Shown: positions 45,498 to 54,986, counted from the stretch's first letter. The stretch: DNA of 64,000 nucleotides from Prosthecobacter algae (GCF_039542385.1 NZ_BAABIA010000009.1:248001-312000); one strand, 5' to 3'. Numbers and translations are program-made. The notes: generated by a model not told the origin, from the letters alone.

Positions 45498-46763
45498 ATG
45501 CATGCGGTTCTTCTCCCCTTTGGCAGTGCTGGCGATGTCTTCCCCTTTCTTTGGCTAGGCCGTCAGCTCAAGGCCCAAGGGCATGAGGTCACGCTCATTG
45601 TGGCCTGTGTTTTTGAGGACATCGTGCGTCAGGCCGGTCTGCAGGTCATTCCCATGGGAAGCCAGGAACAGTTCGACCGATTCATCGCGGACCCACGAGT
45701 CTGGAAACTTTACCACGGCACCAAGCTAGTGTTCGAATTCGCCGGGGAAAACACAGAACCCGTGCTTGAGGCCATCGAATCTTTGATTCAGGCAGGCAAG
45801 CCGCCAGATTTGCTCATGGCCCCCTGTACCGTCTTCGGCGCACGGCTGGCACGAGAAAAGCACGGCATTCCCCTCATCTCAGTCCATGTGCAGCCAACGG
45901 TCATGATCAGCGCCCACGAGCCCCCGGTGCTGCTCCCCGGCATGCAGCACCTGCGCAAGCTCCCGCTCCGATTTCGCCAATGGCTGGTGAAGCTGCCCAA
46001 TCCGGCCGACCGCTTTGCAGCGACTGCGGTTGAGGCCGCCTGCGCCCGTCAAGGGGTGACTCCGCCCAAAAGCCTGTGGTGGGAGTGGGCCGACTCCCCA
46101 GATGGTGTCCTGGGACTTTTCCCAGAGTGGTTTGCCCGCCCCCAGCCAGACTGGCCCGCCAATTTGCTGCTCTGGGATTTTCCCCTGGAGGACATTGCCC
46201 AGGAACGCCCGCTAAGCGCCGAAGTGGCCCAGTTTCTGGCCAGCGGGGACAAACCCATCGTTTTTACGCCAGGCAGCGCCAACATCCAGGCGCGCCGCTT
46301 TTTCGAGGTAGCGCTGGAAGCCGTCACCGCCCTGGGCAGACGCGCCATTTTCGCCACCCGGCAGCTCGATCAGCTCCCTCCCGGCCTTCCGGTCACCGTC
46401 TTGCCCGTGGAGTATGTCCCCTTTTCCACCCTCATCCCCCAGGCAGCCGCCTTTGTGCATCATGGCGGCATCGGCACCCTTTCCCAGGGCTTTGCCGCAG
46501 GGATCCCCCAGCTCATCATGGCCATGGCCCACGACCAGCCAGATAACGCCTTCCGGCTGGAGCAACTCGGCGCAGGCATCGGCCTCACGCCCCGCACTTT
46601 CACCCCTGCCAGGGTGCAAGCCGCCTTACACCGGCTGCTCACCCTTCCATCTTACCAGAAAGCGGCCCGGGAATGCCGGGCAAACATGCAGCAACGCCAG
46701 CCGGTGGCGGGTCTGCTTCGTTGGATCGAAACCCGCCAGAATCAACGATCTACAGGCGGGTAA
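45498..46763 (+). CDS. UGT-type glycosyltransferase (GT1-like)
   Basis: A 421-residue protein. The N-terminal half has 'LLPFGSAGDVFPFLWLGRQLKAQGHEVT', the acceptor-side GT-B fold. The C-terminal half has 'VFTPGSANIQARRFFE', 'VLPVEYVPFSTLIPQAAAFVHHGGIGTLSQGFAAGIPQLIMAMAHDQPDNA', which is the nucleotide-sugar signature of UGT/MGT enzymes (H-GG-T-Q-P-DQ-N). These glycosylate small molecules such as sterols, macrolides or carotenoids. The acceptor is unknown. It diverges from the PEP-CTERM gene and is followed by a bidirectional hairpin. Confidence 0.88.
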   Translation: MHAVLLPFGSAGDVFPFLWLGRQLKAQGHEVTLIVACVFEDIVRQAGLQVIPMGSQEQFDRFIADPRVWKLYHGTKLVFEFAGENTEPVLEAIESLIQAGKPPDLLMAPCTVFGARLAREKHGIPLISVHVQPTVMISAHEPPVLLPGMQHLRKLPLRFRQWLVKLPNPADRFAATAVEAACARQGVTPPKSLWWEWADSPDGVLGLFPEWFARPQPDWPANLLLWDFPLEDIAQERPLSAEVAQFLASGDKPIVFTPGSANIQARRFFEVALEAVTALGRRAIFATRQLDQLPPGLPVTVLPVEYVPFSTLIPQAAAFVHHGGIGTLSQGFAAGIPQLIMAMAHDQPDNAFRLEQLGAGIGLTPRTFTPARVQAALHRLLTLPSYQKAARECRANMQQRQPVAGLLRWIETRQNQRSTGG

Positions 46764-46795
46764 CAGTCCCCTGCCCTCAAGACCGCCTTCAACAA

Positions 46796-46829
46796 AAAAG
46801 ACACAGCCCCTGAGGAGACTGTGTCTTTT
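46796..46829. terminator. Bidirectional terminator
   Basis: An 11-bp perfect inverted repeat (46796-46806 with 46819-46829) with A-tract on one side and T-tract on the other sits between the convergent glycosyltransferase and ferredoxin genes and can serve both. Confidence 0.8.
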
Positions 46830-46860
46830 AAAAAATTCTTTTCGCAATCAGGAAACCGGA

Positions 46861-47094
46861 TCAGTCACCATCGCGGCCGATGGCCTCGACAGGGCAGCCA
46901 GCCAGGGCTTCTTCAGCCAACTCACGCTCGTCGTCAGACTCAGGCTGCTTGTAAACGTAGGAATGACCTCCGTCATCGTCACGCTTGAAGTTGGCTGGGG
47001 CAGTCTCACGGCAAAGATCACAGTCAATGCACTGATCGTCCACGTAGTATGCGCCAGCGGTATTCTGAGGGTATTTGTTTTCTGCGTCTGCCAT
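46861..47094 (-). CDS. Single-cluster [4Fe-4S] ferredoxin
   Basis: A 77-residue acidic protein. Three cysteines in 'CIDCDLC' (about residues 22-28) and a fourth in 'CPVEAI' near the C-terminus ligate one cubane cluster. It lacks the second cluster of 2[4Fe-4S] ferredoxins. The start at the ATG ending at 47094 is supported by an AGGAGA ribosome-binding site about nine bases upstream. It is divergent from the HemQ gene (196-bp gap). It may supply electrons to an unknown partner. Confidence 0.9.
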   Translation of the reverse strand: MADAENKYPQNTAGAYYVDDQCIDCDLCRETAPANFKRDDDGGHSYVYKQPESDDERELAEEALAGCPVEAIGRDGD

Positions 47095-47290
47095 GTTGAG
47101 AGTCTCCTTGTCTTGGATTTTGCGGGCCGGATAAATAATTCCCGCTTCCGGGGTTTCAATCACTTTTTGCGTTTCCCTGCGCCTGCCCATTGAGCAGGAG
47201 GCATTCCAGCGTATGAAGAGATGTAGCCGGGCGGGATTCCAATGTCCCATTCTGCCACAGTCCCGACTTTAAACAACCCGCCAAATCACC

Positions 47291-48103
47291 ATGTCCCCCA
47301 TCATCCCCCAGGAAGGCTGGATCGTTCAGCACCTCTTTTATCACGTGGACCACGGCTTCTGGGCCGCCCTCACCCCTGAAGAAAAGGCCGAACGCTTTGA
47401 CCGGTTCAACGCCACCGTCCAGTCCATCCGCTCGCATCCAAAGACCCAGCTACTGACCTTCAGCATGGTCAGCCCCAAGGCAGACCTGGGCATCATGCTG
47501 CTGACGCCCGACCTGCAGGATGCCAACCGTTTTGAAAAAGAGCTGGGCCAGGCCTTCGGTCCCGAAGTGCTGAATGCCACCTACAGCTACCTTTCCATGA
47601 CCGAATGGACGGAATACAGCGAAAAGGAGGAGGATGCCTCCGCCCGCATCGCCCGCACGGAAAACCTGGAAGTCGGTTCCGAAGCCCACACGGCCCGCAT
47701 CGCCGAGTGGAAGGGCCACATGGACAAATACTTCAATGACCGACTCTACCCGAACATGCCGGACTGGCAGGTCATGTGCTTTTACCCGATGAGCAAGCGC
47801 CGCAACGTGGGCGCCAACTGGTATGCCCAGGAATTCGAAAAACGTCGCGAACTCATGGGTGGCCATGCCAAAACCGGCCGCAAATTCTCCGGCAAGGTGC
47901 GCCAGCTCATCACCGGGTCTACCGGTCTCGACAGTCACGAGTGGGGTGTCACCCTCTTTGCTCACGACATTTTCCAGATCAAAACCATCGTCTATGAAAT
48001 GCGCTGGGATGAAGTGACCACCCAGTATGGCGAATTTGGCGACTTCTACATTGGCATCCAGCTCAATGGCGAAGAGCTGCTGCAGCGACTGCTGCTGGCT
48101 TGA
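47291..48103 (+). CDS. chdC: HemQ/ChdC-type coprohaem decarboxylase (chlorite dismutase family)
   Basis: A 270-residue protein. The family fold is visible from 'GWIVQHLFYHVD' at the N-terminus. H192 in 'MGGHAKTGRKFSG' is the expected proximal haem ligand and Y165 in 'CFYPMSKRR' is the position of the catalytic tyrosine of HemQ. The distal Arg of true chlorite dismutases is not seen, supporting coprohaem III decarboxylation to haem b. This implies a coproporphyrin-dependent haem pathway in this organism; other genes of it are not in the window. Confidence 0.88.
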   Translation: MSPIIPQEGWIVQHLFYHVDHGFWAALTPEEKAERFDRFNATVQSIRSHPKTQLLTFSMVSPKADLGIMLLTPDLQDANRFEKELGQAFGPEVLNATYSYLSMTEWTEYSEKEEDASARIARTENLEVGSEAHTARIAEWKGHMDKYFNDRLYPNMPDWQVMCFYPMSKRRNVGANWYAQEFEKRRELMGGHAKTGRKFSGKVRQLITGSTGLDSHEWGVTLFAHDIFQIKTIVYEMRWDEVTTQYGEFGDFYIGIQLNGEELLQRLLLA

Positions 48104-48134
48104 TTTTTCGTCCGCCGGGACTATCCATGATTCC

Positions 48135-48386
48135 ATGAGTGCCGCTTCCATCTCATCTTCGCCATTGCTGGAGTCTGCATTCGCAGTCGTGGCGAAAATG
48201 TCGCGCGATGAAAAAGCAGTACTCCTGGAACGGGTGGAGGCTGAATTGCGAGATGACGCGGGAGTTCCCGATTGGGAACATCAAGTGGTACAAGAGCGCC
48301 TGCGTCTGCTGGATGAGGGAATTTCGATTCCAATTCCGTGGGAAGAAGTCAAAACCCGGCTCGGACGCAAATGGGGAAAAAAATAA
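48135..48386 (+). CDS. Addiction-module antitoxin
   Basis: An 83-residue protein typical of the 'addiction module component' antitoxin family: an N-terminal helix ('ESAFAVVAKMSRDEKAVLLERVEAEL') and a C-terminal tail ('VPDWEHQVVQERLRLLDEG', 'IPIPWEEVKTRLGRKWG') that would wrap the toxin. Its last 16 bases overlap the toxin gene. The ATG at 48135 lies 31 bases after the HemQ stop. Confidence 0.8.
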   Translation: MSAASISSSPLLESAFAVVAKMSRDEKAVLLERVEAELRDDAGVPDWEHQVVQERLRLLDEGISIPIPWEEVKTRLGRKWGKK

Positions 48387-48682
48387 TCTTCCTTCCAGAA
48401 GCCGAAGCTGATCTCGACGAGGCTGCTGAATTTTACGAAATTCAGGAACCGGGACTCGGAGATGAAGTCTTTGACTTTCTATCTGCACGAATTGACGATT
48501 TGGTGACCACTGGCGGCCTCCATTCATTCAGCAGAGGAGCGCATCGGGCAGTAGTCTTGGGCCGGTTCCCGTATTTCACGATTCATTACCGGAACGATCC
48601 ATCAACCATCACGGTGCTTGCTGTTCTGGACCAACGGCGCGATCCAGAACACAATCTCAACAAGCTACGCAGCCGGATTTAA
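48371..48682 (+). CDS. RelE/ParE-family toxin
   Basis: A 103-residue protein. 'IIFLPEAEADLDEAAEFYE' (about 4-22), 'GLGDEVFDFLSARIDDL', and the C-terminal strands 'RAVVLGRFPYFTIHYRND' and 'ITVLAVLDQRRDPEHN' match the ParE/RelE fold. Its ATG at 48371 overlaps the antitoxin end by 16 bases, the order antitoxin-toxin being typical of type II systems. Whether it cuts mRNA or targets gyrase cannot be told. Confidence 0.85.
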   Translation: MGKKIIFLPEAEADLDEAAEFYEIQEPGLGDEVFDFLSARIDDLVTTGGLHSFSRGAHRAVVLGRFPYFTIHYRNDPSTITVLAVLDQRRDPEHNLNKLRSRI

Positions 48683-48733
48683 TTTCCATCGGCATCAATA
48701 GCCTCCGGCTCCGCCAAGTTTAATCCTTTCCCC

Positions 48734-49516
48734 ATGCTCAATCAGTCCCTCACCATCGCCGACCGCACCTTTCAATCCCGCCTCATGATGGGCACGGGAA
48801 AGTTTGCCTCCGGTGAACTCATGCGCCAGGCCATCATCGCTTCCGGAACGGAGATCGTCACCGTAGCTCTGCGCCGTGCCGACCTCACCGGCAAAGGCGA
48901 CCCCTTCGCCAACATCCTGGACTTCATCCCCAAGGAAGTCCTGCTGCTGCCGAACACCAGCGGGGCAATGAATGCCGAGGAAGCCGTGCGTCTGGCCCGC
49001 CTCGCCGTGGCCGCCGGCCTGCCGAACTGGGTGAAACTGGAGATCCATCCCGATCCCCGCTATCTTTTGCCCGACCCGATCGAGACCCTGAGGGCCGCTG
49101 AAATCCTGGTCAAAGAAGGCTTCATTGTCCTCCCCTACATCAATGCCGATCCCGTGCTGGCGCGCCGTCTTCAGGACGTTGGGACCGCCACCGTCATGCC
49201 CCTGGGTTCCCCTATCGGTTCCCACCAGGGCATCACCACACGCCGGCAGATTGAAATCATCATTTCCCAGGCCACCGTTCCTGTGGTGGTGGATGCCGGT
49301 ATCGGTGCCCCCAGCCATGCCGCCGAAGCCTTTGAAATCGGAGCCGATGCCGTTTTGGTGAATACCGCCATCGCCATCGCCAACGATCCTGCCCGGATGG
49401 CGGCAGCCTTCAAATCCGCCGTCGAGGCCGGGCGCAGCGCTTATGAAATTGGACTTGGGGAGCAGCACGACGAAGCCGACGCCACCAGCCCCCTCACCAC
49501 CTTCCTGTACCAGTAA
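48734..49516 (+). CDS. thiG: Thiazole synthase ThiG
   Basis: A 260-residue enzyme that makes the thiazole moiety of thiamine from DXP, dehydroglycine and ThiS-thiocarboxylate. Conserved segments are '[16 protein letters not shown]', '[12 protein letters not shown]', '[31 protein letters not shown]' (with the Schiff-base Lys), '[12 protein letters not shown]' and '[32 protein letters not shown]'. It is free-standing: thiS, thiH or thiO are not in the window, and no TPP riboswitch-like element is seen in the 51-bp gap before it. Confidence 0.95.
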   Translation: MLNQSLTIADRTFQSRLMMGTGKFASGELMRQAIIASGTEIVTVALRRADLTGKGDPFANILDFIPKEVLLLPNTSGAMNAEEAVRLARLAVAAGLPNWVKLEIHPDPRYLLPDPIETLRAAEILVKEGFIVLPYINADPVLARRLQDVGTATVMPLGSPIGSHQGITTRRQIEIIISQATVPVVVDAGIGAPSHAAEAFEIGADAVLVNTAIAIANDPARMAAAFKSAVEAGRSAYEIGLGEQHDEADATSPLTTFLYQ

Positions 49517-49590
49517 CCCCGGTCCCTGGTCCAGACGGCTTCTCAAGCCGCCCGGTGGATCTCAAATCGTGGCCCGCAGCCACCTGCCTC

Positions 49591-50649
49591 ATGCACGCCC
49601 TTACCGCCCTCTTTTACGCCCTGGAGACTCAGCCCGAGATCCCCGTGGCCACCGCCCAGCGCATCCTCTTTCTTCGCGCCCAGTCCCATTCAGGCCTCGA
49701 GCCACTGCGTGAGCGGCTCACCTGTGAGCAAACCTGGAAACCCCATGCCGCAGGGCTGGAGCTTCAGGGCATCCGCCACACCCGCCTGGCCGAAGGCCAG
49801 TATGATCTCATCCTCCTCCTGCCCGACCGCCAGCGCGAAAGCATTCTCTCCGACTTTGCCCACGCCCATGAGCTGCTTGCAGAAGGCGGTACCCTCGTCG
49901 TCGCCCTGCACAATGACTGGGGTGCCAAGCGCATGGAGCAGCACCTGGCCGAAGTCGCCCCCGAGGTGAAAACCCTCTCCAAAAATCACAGCCGCGTCTT
50001 CTGGGCTACCCATTCCTCTCCCTGGAAAACGGATGTCCTGGCCCAATGGAAAATCAACGGTGCCATGCAGCGCATCCTGGATGGCAGGTTTTGGTCCCAG
50101 CCCGGTCTCTTTAACTGGGATCGCATTGACGAGGGCTCCGCCCTGCTGACCGAGCACCTGCCCCACTCCCTCAGCGGAGCCGTGGCCGATCTCGGCTCCA
50201 GTTGGGGATTCCTGAGCGACCACATTCTGCGCCACTGCCCGAATCTCCGGAGTGTGGACATGTATGAGTCCGATGCGCGCGCACTCGAATGTGCCCGGCG
50301 AAATACCGGCCTCGTTCCCGTTCCCGTGCGGCCTCGCATCTTATGGAAAGATGTCACCCAGGGCGTCGGCAGCGCCTGCTATGACACCATCATCATGAAC
50401 CCTCCCTTTCATGACGGTCGCGAGACGAACAGCATGCTGGGGCTCAAGTTCATCACCGTCGCTGCCCAGGCCCTTCGCACCACTGGGGACCTCTGGCTCG
50501 TCGCCAACAAGCACCTCCCCTATGAGAACCTCATGAAGGAGGCTTTCGAGCATCACCGCACAGTGGCCGAGACCCGAAACTTCAAAGTTTTGCACGGCAG
50601 CAAACCCACCCTGGTGACCCGCCAAGTGAAGCGAAAAAGCCGCCGTTAA
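49591..50649 (+). CDS. RsmC/RlmG-like rRNA guanine-N2 methyltransferase
   Basis: A 352-residue protein with two methyltransferase-like halves. The C-terminal half has the SAM motif 'AVADLGSSWGFLSDHIL' and the catalytic 'NPPFH' motif, as in RsmC and RlmG, which make m2G in 16S or 23S rRNA. The N-terminal half is a degenerate pseudo-domain. A GTG at 49555 would add 12 residues; neither start has a clear ribosome-binding site. The protein ends 'KRKSRR'. The target base cannot be told apart from sequence. Confidence 0.82.
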   Translation: MHALTALFYALETQPEIPVATAQRILFLRAQSHSGLEPLRERLTCEQTWKPHAAGLELQGIRHTRLAEGQYDLILLLPDRQRESILSDFAHAHELLAEGGTLVVALHNDWGAKRMEQHLAEVAPEVKTLSKNHSRVFWATHSSPWKTDVLAQWKINGAMQRILDGRFWSQPGLFNWDRIDEGSALLTEHLPHSLSGAVADLGSSWGFLSDHILRHCPNLRSVDMYESDARALECARRNTGLVPVPVRPRILWKDVTQGVGSACYDTIIMNPPFHDGRETNSMLGLKFITVAAQALRTTGDLWLVANKHLPYENLMKEAFEHHRTVAETRNFKVLHGSKPTLVTRQVKRKSRR

Positions 50650-50728
50650 TTTTTTCGTTCATGAAAAGCAAAACTCTCTTGCAAACATCCCCAGCAAGTC
50701 TTAACTCCACGCCCGCACGAAAGTGAAT

Positions 50729-50814
50729 GGGTAGGTGCCCGAGTGGTTAAAGGGGGAAGACTGTAAATCTTCTGGCTTACGCCTACGCTGGTTCGAACCC
50801 AGCCCTGCCCACCA
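50729..50814 (+). tRNA. tRNA-Tyr (GTA)
   Basis: All arms can be folded by hand: acceptor 50729-50735 with 50804-50810 (one G-T pair), anticodon stem 50756-50760 with 50768-50772, anticodon GTA at 50763-50765, a long variable arm of class II tRNA, T-stem 50787-50791 with 50799-50803 and TTCGAAC loop. Discriminator A is followed by an encoded CCA. Confidence 0.97.
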
Positions 50815-50834
50815 TTTCGCTCTCTGCGGTTTGT

Positions 50835-50868
50835 AAAAAAAACCCGACTTTAACAGGTCGGGTTTTTT
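50835..50868 (+). terminator. Rho-independent terminator after tRNA-Tyr
   Basis: An 8-bp stem (50841-50848 with 50857-50864), extended by A-T pairs from the flanking A-tract, is followed by six T residues. It ends the tRNA transcript. Confidence 0.85.
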
Positions 50869-51062
50869 GTGTTTGGGCAGAAAAATGAATCTACCCTACC
50901 GCAGTAAATTCCGGCGCAATCATCGGCTACAGCCCCCGTAGGCCCGCTTTGTCCTTCCATCATCAAGTGGAAAAAGATGCACCAAGCCTTCAGTATTGGC
51001 CTTTTCAAAAATCACCCAAAGAATACAGCCGGACTCTTTACCTCACGTGGCTTTGGTCATAC

Positions 51063-52349
51063 TTACAAAGAATAGACATTGCTGATACTGGCGGTCACTT
51101 GGGAGAAAATTTTTAACAGGGGCTGGTTAATGCGATCAATATGGAAACGGTCCATGCCCTGGCGCTGCGCAGGGCTCAACCCCCAGTTCCCCGTCTCCCA
51201 GTCCTGGAGCAAGCGAGTGATACAACGTGCGATGTCATCCGGATCGGTCAGCTCGGCCCAATGCAGGCCAGCCCCACGCAGGACTTCGGCCACGGCACTG
51301 TCCTTTTCCGCCAGCCCCAGCACCGGGTGGTCATAGGCGAAAGCCTCGACAAGCTTGGTCGGGAGAAAGACGCCGCCAAACCCCGGCATGTCGATGATGA
51401 GCGTCAAGTCGCTGGCGGCGATCTGGCGCTGGCATTCATCAAAGGGGACGCCTGCGGAGAGCTTGATAACATCGCCCAAGCCTGCGGCATCCACCTTCGG
51501 CTGGTAGCAGGTGGTGTCCACCCCGATGCAGTTGATCTCCAGCCGACCGGCCAAAGACTGGGTCTTTTTCAATCGGCGCAGAGCCTCAATCAATGTGTCC
51601 GGGGTGCGCAGAGTCGGATAAAAGGCCCCCGCATGAATGACCCGGAGAGCACGGCCCGCCACAGTTGGTGGGCGGATTTCAGCCAGCCTGCCCACGGGGG
51701 TTTCATATCCATGCGGAATGATGTGGACCCGCTTTCGCCATTCTTCTGGGTAGCGGTACAACACACGATCCGCAGCATGCTGAGTAACGAAGACCAGAGC
51801 ATCAGCATTTTGAAGTATCCGACGCTCAAAATAATGCCCGATCAAACGCTGCAAGGGCCGATGATGCAGGCCCGCGCTAATCCAGGGATCGCTAAAATGG
51901 GCCACCCAGGGCAGGCCGGTGGCCTTCTTCAGCCGCCAGCCGACCACATTGCTCACATGCTTGGAAGCTCTGGAGTAGATCACCTGCGGCTGCCATTCTT
52001 GGACGATTCCCCGCGCTTTGGCCACGGCCGGGAAAGCCCAGGGGAGATAGACTTCGGGCAAAACATAGTGGCCCGCGCCAATCGCGGCCAGCCGGCCAAA
52101 GCGAGGAAATCTTTCCGTCAGGACGGCATCGGGGCTGGGCACCCGGTCCACCAGAATTTCTTTGGGCAGGCCCTGCAACAGGGATGAATCCATCGCCTGT
52201 TTAGCGTGGGCCAGGGTAGTCGTCAGCACTCGGACTTTCAAACCCGCCCGATGCAGAAATTCCGCATTGATTTTAACCAGGCTAGACTCCGGCCCGGCGG
52301 TGGGCGGGAAGTTATGGGAGACGAGAAGGACTTTAGACAGGTTTCCCAT
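51063..52349 (-). CDS. Glycosyltransferase family 4
   Basis: A 428-residue GT-B enzyme. The N-terminal domain starts with 'KVLLVSHNFPPTAGPESSLVKINAEFL', the acceptor-side motif of GT4 (P-x-x-G-x-E). The C-terminal domain has 'VIHAGAFYPTLRTPDTLIEALRRLK' and a distal 'IDMPGFGGVFLPTKLVEAFAYDHPVLGLAEKDS' with the E-x7-E donor-binding region in divergent form. It probably adds a sugar to a lipid-linked glycan. It is located next to the flippase at 52715 on the same strand, about 365 bp downstream of its stop. Confidence 0.87.
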   Translation of the reverse strand: MGNLSKVLLVSHNFPPTAGPESSLVKINAEFLHRAGLKVRVLTTTLAHAKQAMDSSLLQGLPKEILVDRVPSPDAVLTERFPRFGRLAAIGAGHYVLPEVYLPWAFPAVAKARGIVQEWQPQVIYSRASKHVSNVVGWRLKKATGLPWVAHFSDPWISAGLHHRPLQRLIGHYFERRILQNADALVFVTQHAADRVLYRYPEEWRKRVHIIPHGYETPVGRLAEIRPPTVAGRALRVIHAGAFYPTLRTPDTLIEALRRLKKTQSLAGRLEINCIGVDTTCYQPKVDAAGLGDVIKLSAGVPFDECQRQIAASDLTLIIDMPGFGGVFLPTKLVEAFAYDHPVLGLAEKDSAVAEVLRGAGLHWAELTDPDDIARCITRLLQDWETGNWGLSPAQRQGMDRFHIDRINQPLLKIFSQVTASISNVYSL

Positions 52350-52714
52350 AGATTACTTCTTTTTGCCCCTCGTTTTCACGATGGTCTCCATGGGTTCACG
52401 CCCGCTCAGGCGGAGGTTTGTTCCTGCCCCAGAATGCTTTAGGTCCGTTGATTCGCAGATATCCATTTCAGAGCTTAGTGGCCACCCTGCCCTCATCACC
52501 TTTAAGCCCTTTGTTTTCAAAGGCAGAAAAGAAATTTCGGACGAGTTTTTCATGAAAAGGGGATTTGGGGCACGCAGAAGATCAAGAGTGAAGTGCCGCA
52601 TGGCAAATTGCATTAATAATGCTTCATTCTCCATACGGACAGTCAACTCATTTCCATAAAAAGACCATCTCAGTTGGGTGAAGCCTTTGCCAGCCAAGGC
52701 TGATCCCGGTTGGC
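52350..52714 (-). other. Gap between flippase and glycosyltransferase with a possible small gene
   Basis: This 365-bp stretch holds an open frame at 52353-52634 on the reverse strand (92 residues from ATG) that ends four bases before the glycosyltransferase start. The translation (ending 'METIVKTRGKKK') is basic, has no recognisable domain and has no clear ribosome-binding site. It may be a small gene, a remnant, or chance. Confidence 0.3.
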
Positions 52715-54235
52715 TCACCCGGCCCAAGAAAACCGACCCCTGAAAAGCTGCCACAAAGATTGCCGCATCCGGGCATCCAGCGCCACCCAGGGAACGGCGA
52801 GGGTAAAGACAAACGTGTAGCCAACGCTGCACAGGAAAAGCTGGCCATAATCGGGCGTCAACCACCCCATTGCCCACCAGGCATACAGTGCTGGAAGCGC
52901 CAGAGACAGGGCCATGGGCTGCAAGATCATGCCAAAGAGGTACCTCCAAGGGTTCAGCTTTGCGCAGTCACGCATCAGCCACGGCATGATGAACAGATAA
53001 AACACGCTCATTTCCAGCGCTGTACCCAGGACCACCCCTCGCAGTCCCAGAAATGGAACCAGAGCGACGGCAAAAATGACCGTCACGATGCCTCCAATGA
53101 AATTGGCCCAGACGAGCCAGCGCTGTTTGTTCAGGGTGTACAGCAGGCTGTGTGCGGGGTACTGCATGAAACGCAGGCCGTAAGGGATGGCCAGAATCAG
53201 CATGACATCATGCGCACGGCCAAAGTCAGCCCCCATCCAGCGTTTGAAAAAGGCCTCTCCAAAAAAAGCTAGGCCGCCAACGGCCCAAGTGGAGAAACTA
53301 ACCGTAATCCGGGTGACCCGGCGGAACTGGTCCTGTAAGGCCTCGTGGTCTTCCGCCCCATGAAGCTGGCTGAAAGCGGCCAGAATCTGTCCCCCGAAAA
53401 GGGCGTTGACCACATCCTCCAGCATCGTGATGAGACGCATGCCCAAGGAGTAAACGGGCACTTCCGACAGGCCGCACATTTTGCTGATCAGGAAAGGGTT
53501 CACCTGTAACCGAAAGCTCTCGCCCACTTTGAGCAGCAGCAACGAATTGCAGTAGCTGAAAAGCTCCCGCTTGGTCTGCTGGGTGGCTTCTGGAGAAAGC
53601 TCGCCGCCAGGGCGCGGCAGGTGACGTGCCATGAACCTTTGCAAGGCCAGTTCCAGGCAGTCCCCAGAACCGTGGGCAATGGCCGCCCCCACCAGGCCGA
53701 AACCGGAGCGCAAGGCAATCGTCATCATTACAGCCTGAACGAGCGAACGAATGATGGAACACCAGGCCAGCAGATCATACCGGACATGGGCCCGCAGCAA
53801 AACCATGGGCATGCGGGAAGCAAAACGCAGAGCCGTGGTGGACCCACAGATCGCCAGAGGAGCCATCACCTCCCAGGCTGAAAGATTGTGGGAAGCCAGC
53901 CACGGCATCAGCGGCAACGAAGCCATCGTGCATACAAAAATAGCAAACCCAATGATGCGGAACAGACGTCGGGAAACCGAGAGGATGGTCCCTTCCCGCG
54001 CCACATCACCTGAACCGACAGCGATCGCAAAATAACGGGTGCTGGCCAGCGTGACCCCAAGATCCAGAAGAAGGAAGAAACTGATGACGGTCATCGCCAG
54101 CAGCCATGAGCCATAACCATCCTCCGAGAGACCGTGCAGCATCAGCGGCGCGGTATAAAAGACCACCCCGATTTTGACAACATGGTCCAGCAGATTCGCC
54201 CCGGAACCACGCAACAAATGTCTGCCAATGCTCAT
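52715..54235 (-). CDS. Wzx-like polysaccharide flippase
   Basis: A 506-residue MATE/MOP-type membrane protein with about 12-14 membrane helices. The N-terminus 'GRHLLRGSGANLLDHVVKIGVVFYTAPLMLHGLSEDGYGSWLLAMTVISFFLLLDLGV' is typical of oligosaccharide flippases of the RfbX/Wzx group that move lipid-linked glycan units across the inner membrane. It lies upstream of the GT4 gene on the reverse strand and is divergent from the acyl-carrier operon by 751 bases. No polymerase (Wzy) is recognised in the window. Confidence 0.85.
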   Translation of the reverse strand: MSIGRHLLRGSGANLLDHVVKIGVVFYTAPLMLHGLSEDGYGSWLLAMTVISFFLLLDLGVTLASTRYFAIAVGSGDVAREGTILSVSRRLFRIIGFAIFVCTMASLPLMPWLASHNLSAWEVMAPLAICGSTTALRFASRMPMVLLRAHVRYDLLAWCSIIRSLVQAVMMTIALRSGFGLVGAAIAHGSGDCLELALQRFMARHLPRPGGELSPEATQQTKRELFSYCNSLLLLKVGESFRLQVNPFLISKMCGLSEVPVYSLGMRLITMLEDVVNALFGGQILAAFSQLHGAEDHEALQDQFRRVTRITVSFSTWAVGGLAFFGEAFFKRWMGADFGRAHDVMLILAIPYGLRFMQYPAHSLLYTLNKQRWLVWANFIGGIVTVIFAVALVPFLGLRGVVLGTALEMSVFYLFIMPWLMRDCAKLNPWRYLFGMILQPMALSLALPALYAWWAMGWLTPDYGQLFLCSVGYTFVFTLAVPWVALDARMRQSLWQLFRGRFSWAG

Positions 54236-54986
54236 CCTTGAAACTTTATCATTCGCTTATCAAAATCACCCGTCGCTCTCTCCCCAAACAAAGTCGCCGG
54301 GTCCGAGAGATTGCTAATGTTGCGGCAGGAACATTCCCAGCAGCAGCACCAGACAGGAGCAGGAGTCATAGCAGAGATTCAACCCGGGCCAACCGCTTTG
54401 GCTGCCTCCACCCCCAGTTTTTATGTCCTTTGGAGATGAAAACCCGGCAGCTTAGGAAGATTGCCAAATAGCTTCTATTTTTGCAGCCATGCCATGGGAG
54501 CGTACGGAAGCTGGACCAGCCCCAAAGCCCCTACGGAGAAATGACATCTGGAAGTGACGCATGACCTTCCGAAAGACGAATGCAGGAGGCGCAATAACAG
54601 CACACAAAAACACAATGTTTGTTATACCTCACATCCCAAACCGCCGCCTCGAAACTGTCGCCAAGGAAGTGGCCCATGTGTTCCTGTAGCCCAGACCGCC
54701 ATGATTTCGGACCTTCTGCACGACTTTGTCTTTAGATGTGAGCAAAGGATCAGGAGGATGAAACGAGTCTGTCGCCAGACAAACAGGGCTTAAAACAAGC
54801 CAGCTTGACAATAAAAAGGTGAGCCGAGCTTCGTGCATCCCTTTGGGAACAAACCTTCATCGGTTTTTGACGGGCTCTATCACCTGATAAGGAAAGCCTT
54901 TACTGAAAGACTTTTTGTTAGTCGAACAACTTCACATCTTGTCATATTGACATTCAAATGCGCCCCCTTGATCTAGTCAAAACACC
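54236..54986. other. Long gene-free region before the ACP operon
   Basis: A 751-bp stretch with no supported gene on either strand: open frames here are short and have no family character. It is more AT-rich towards its right end (about 54850-54960) where a promoter for the operon at 54987 would lie. I recognise no tRNA, transposase remnant or direct repeat in it. Confidence 0.5.

Noticed and set aside
48683-48733. TPP riboswitch before thiG
   Set aside because: The gap is only 51 bp and lacks the conserved THI-box elements.
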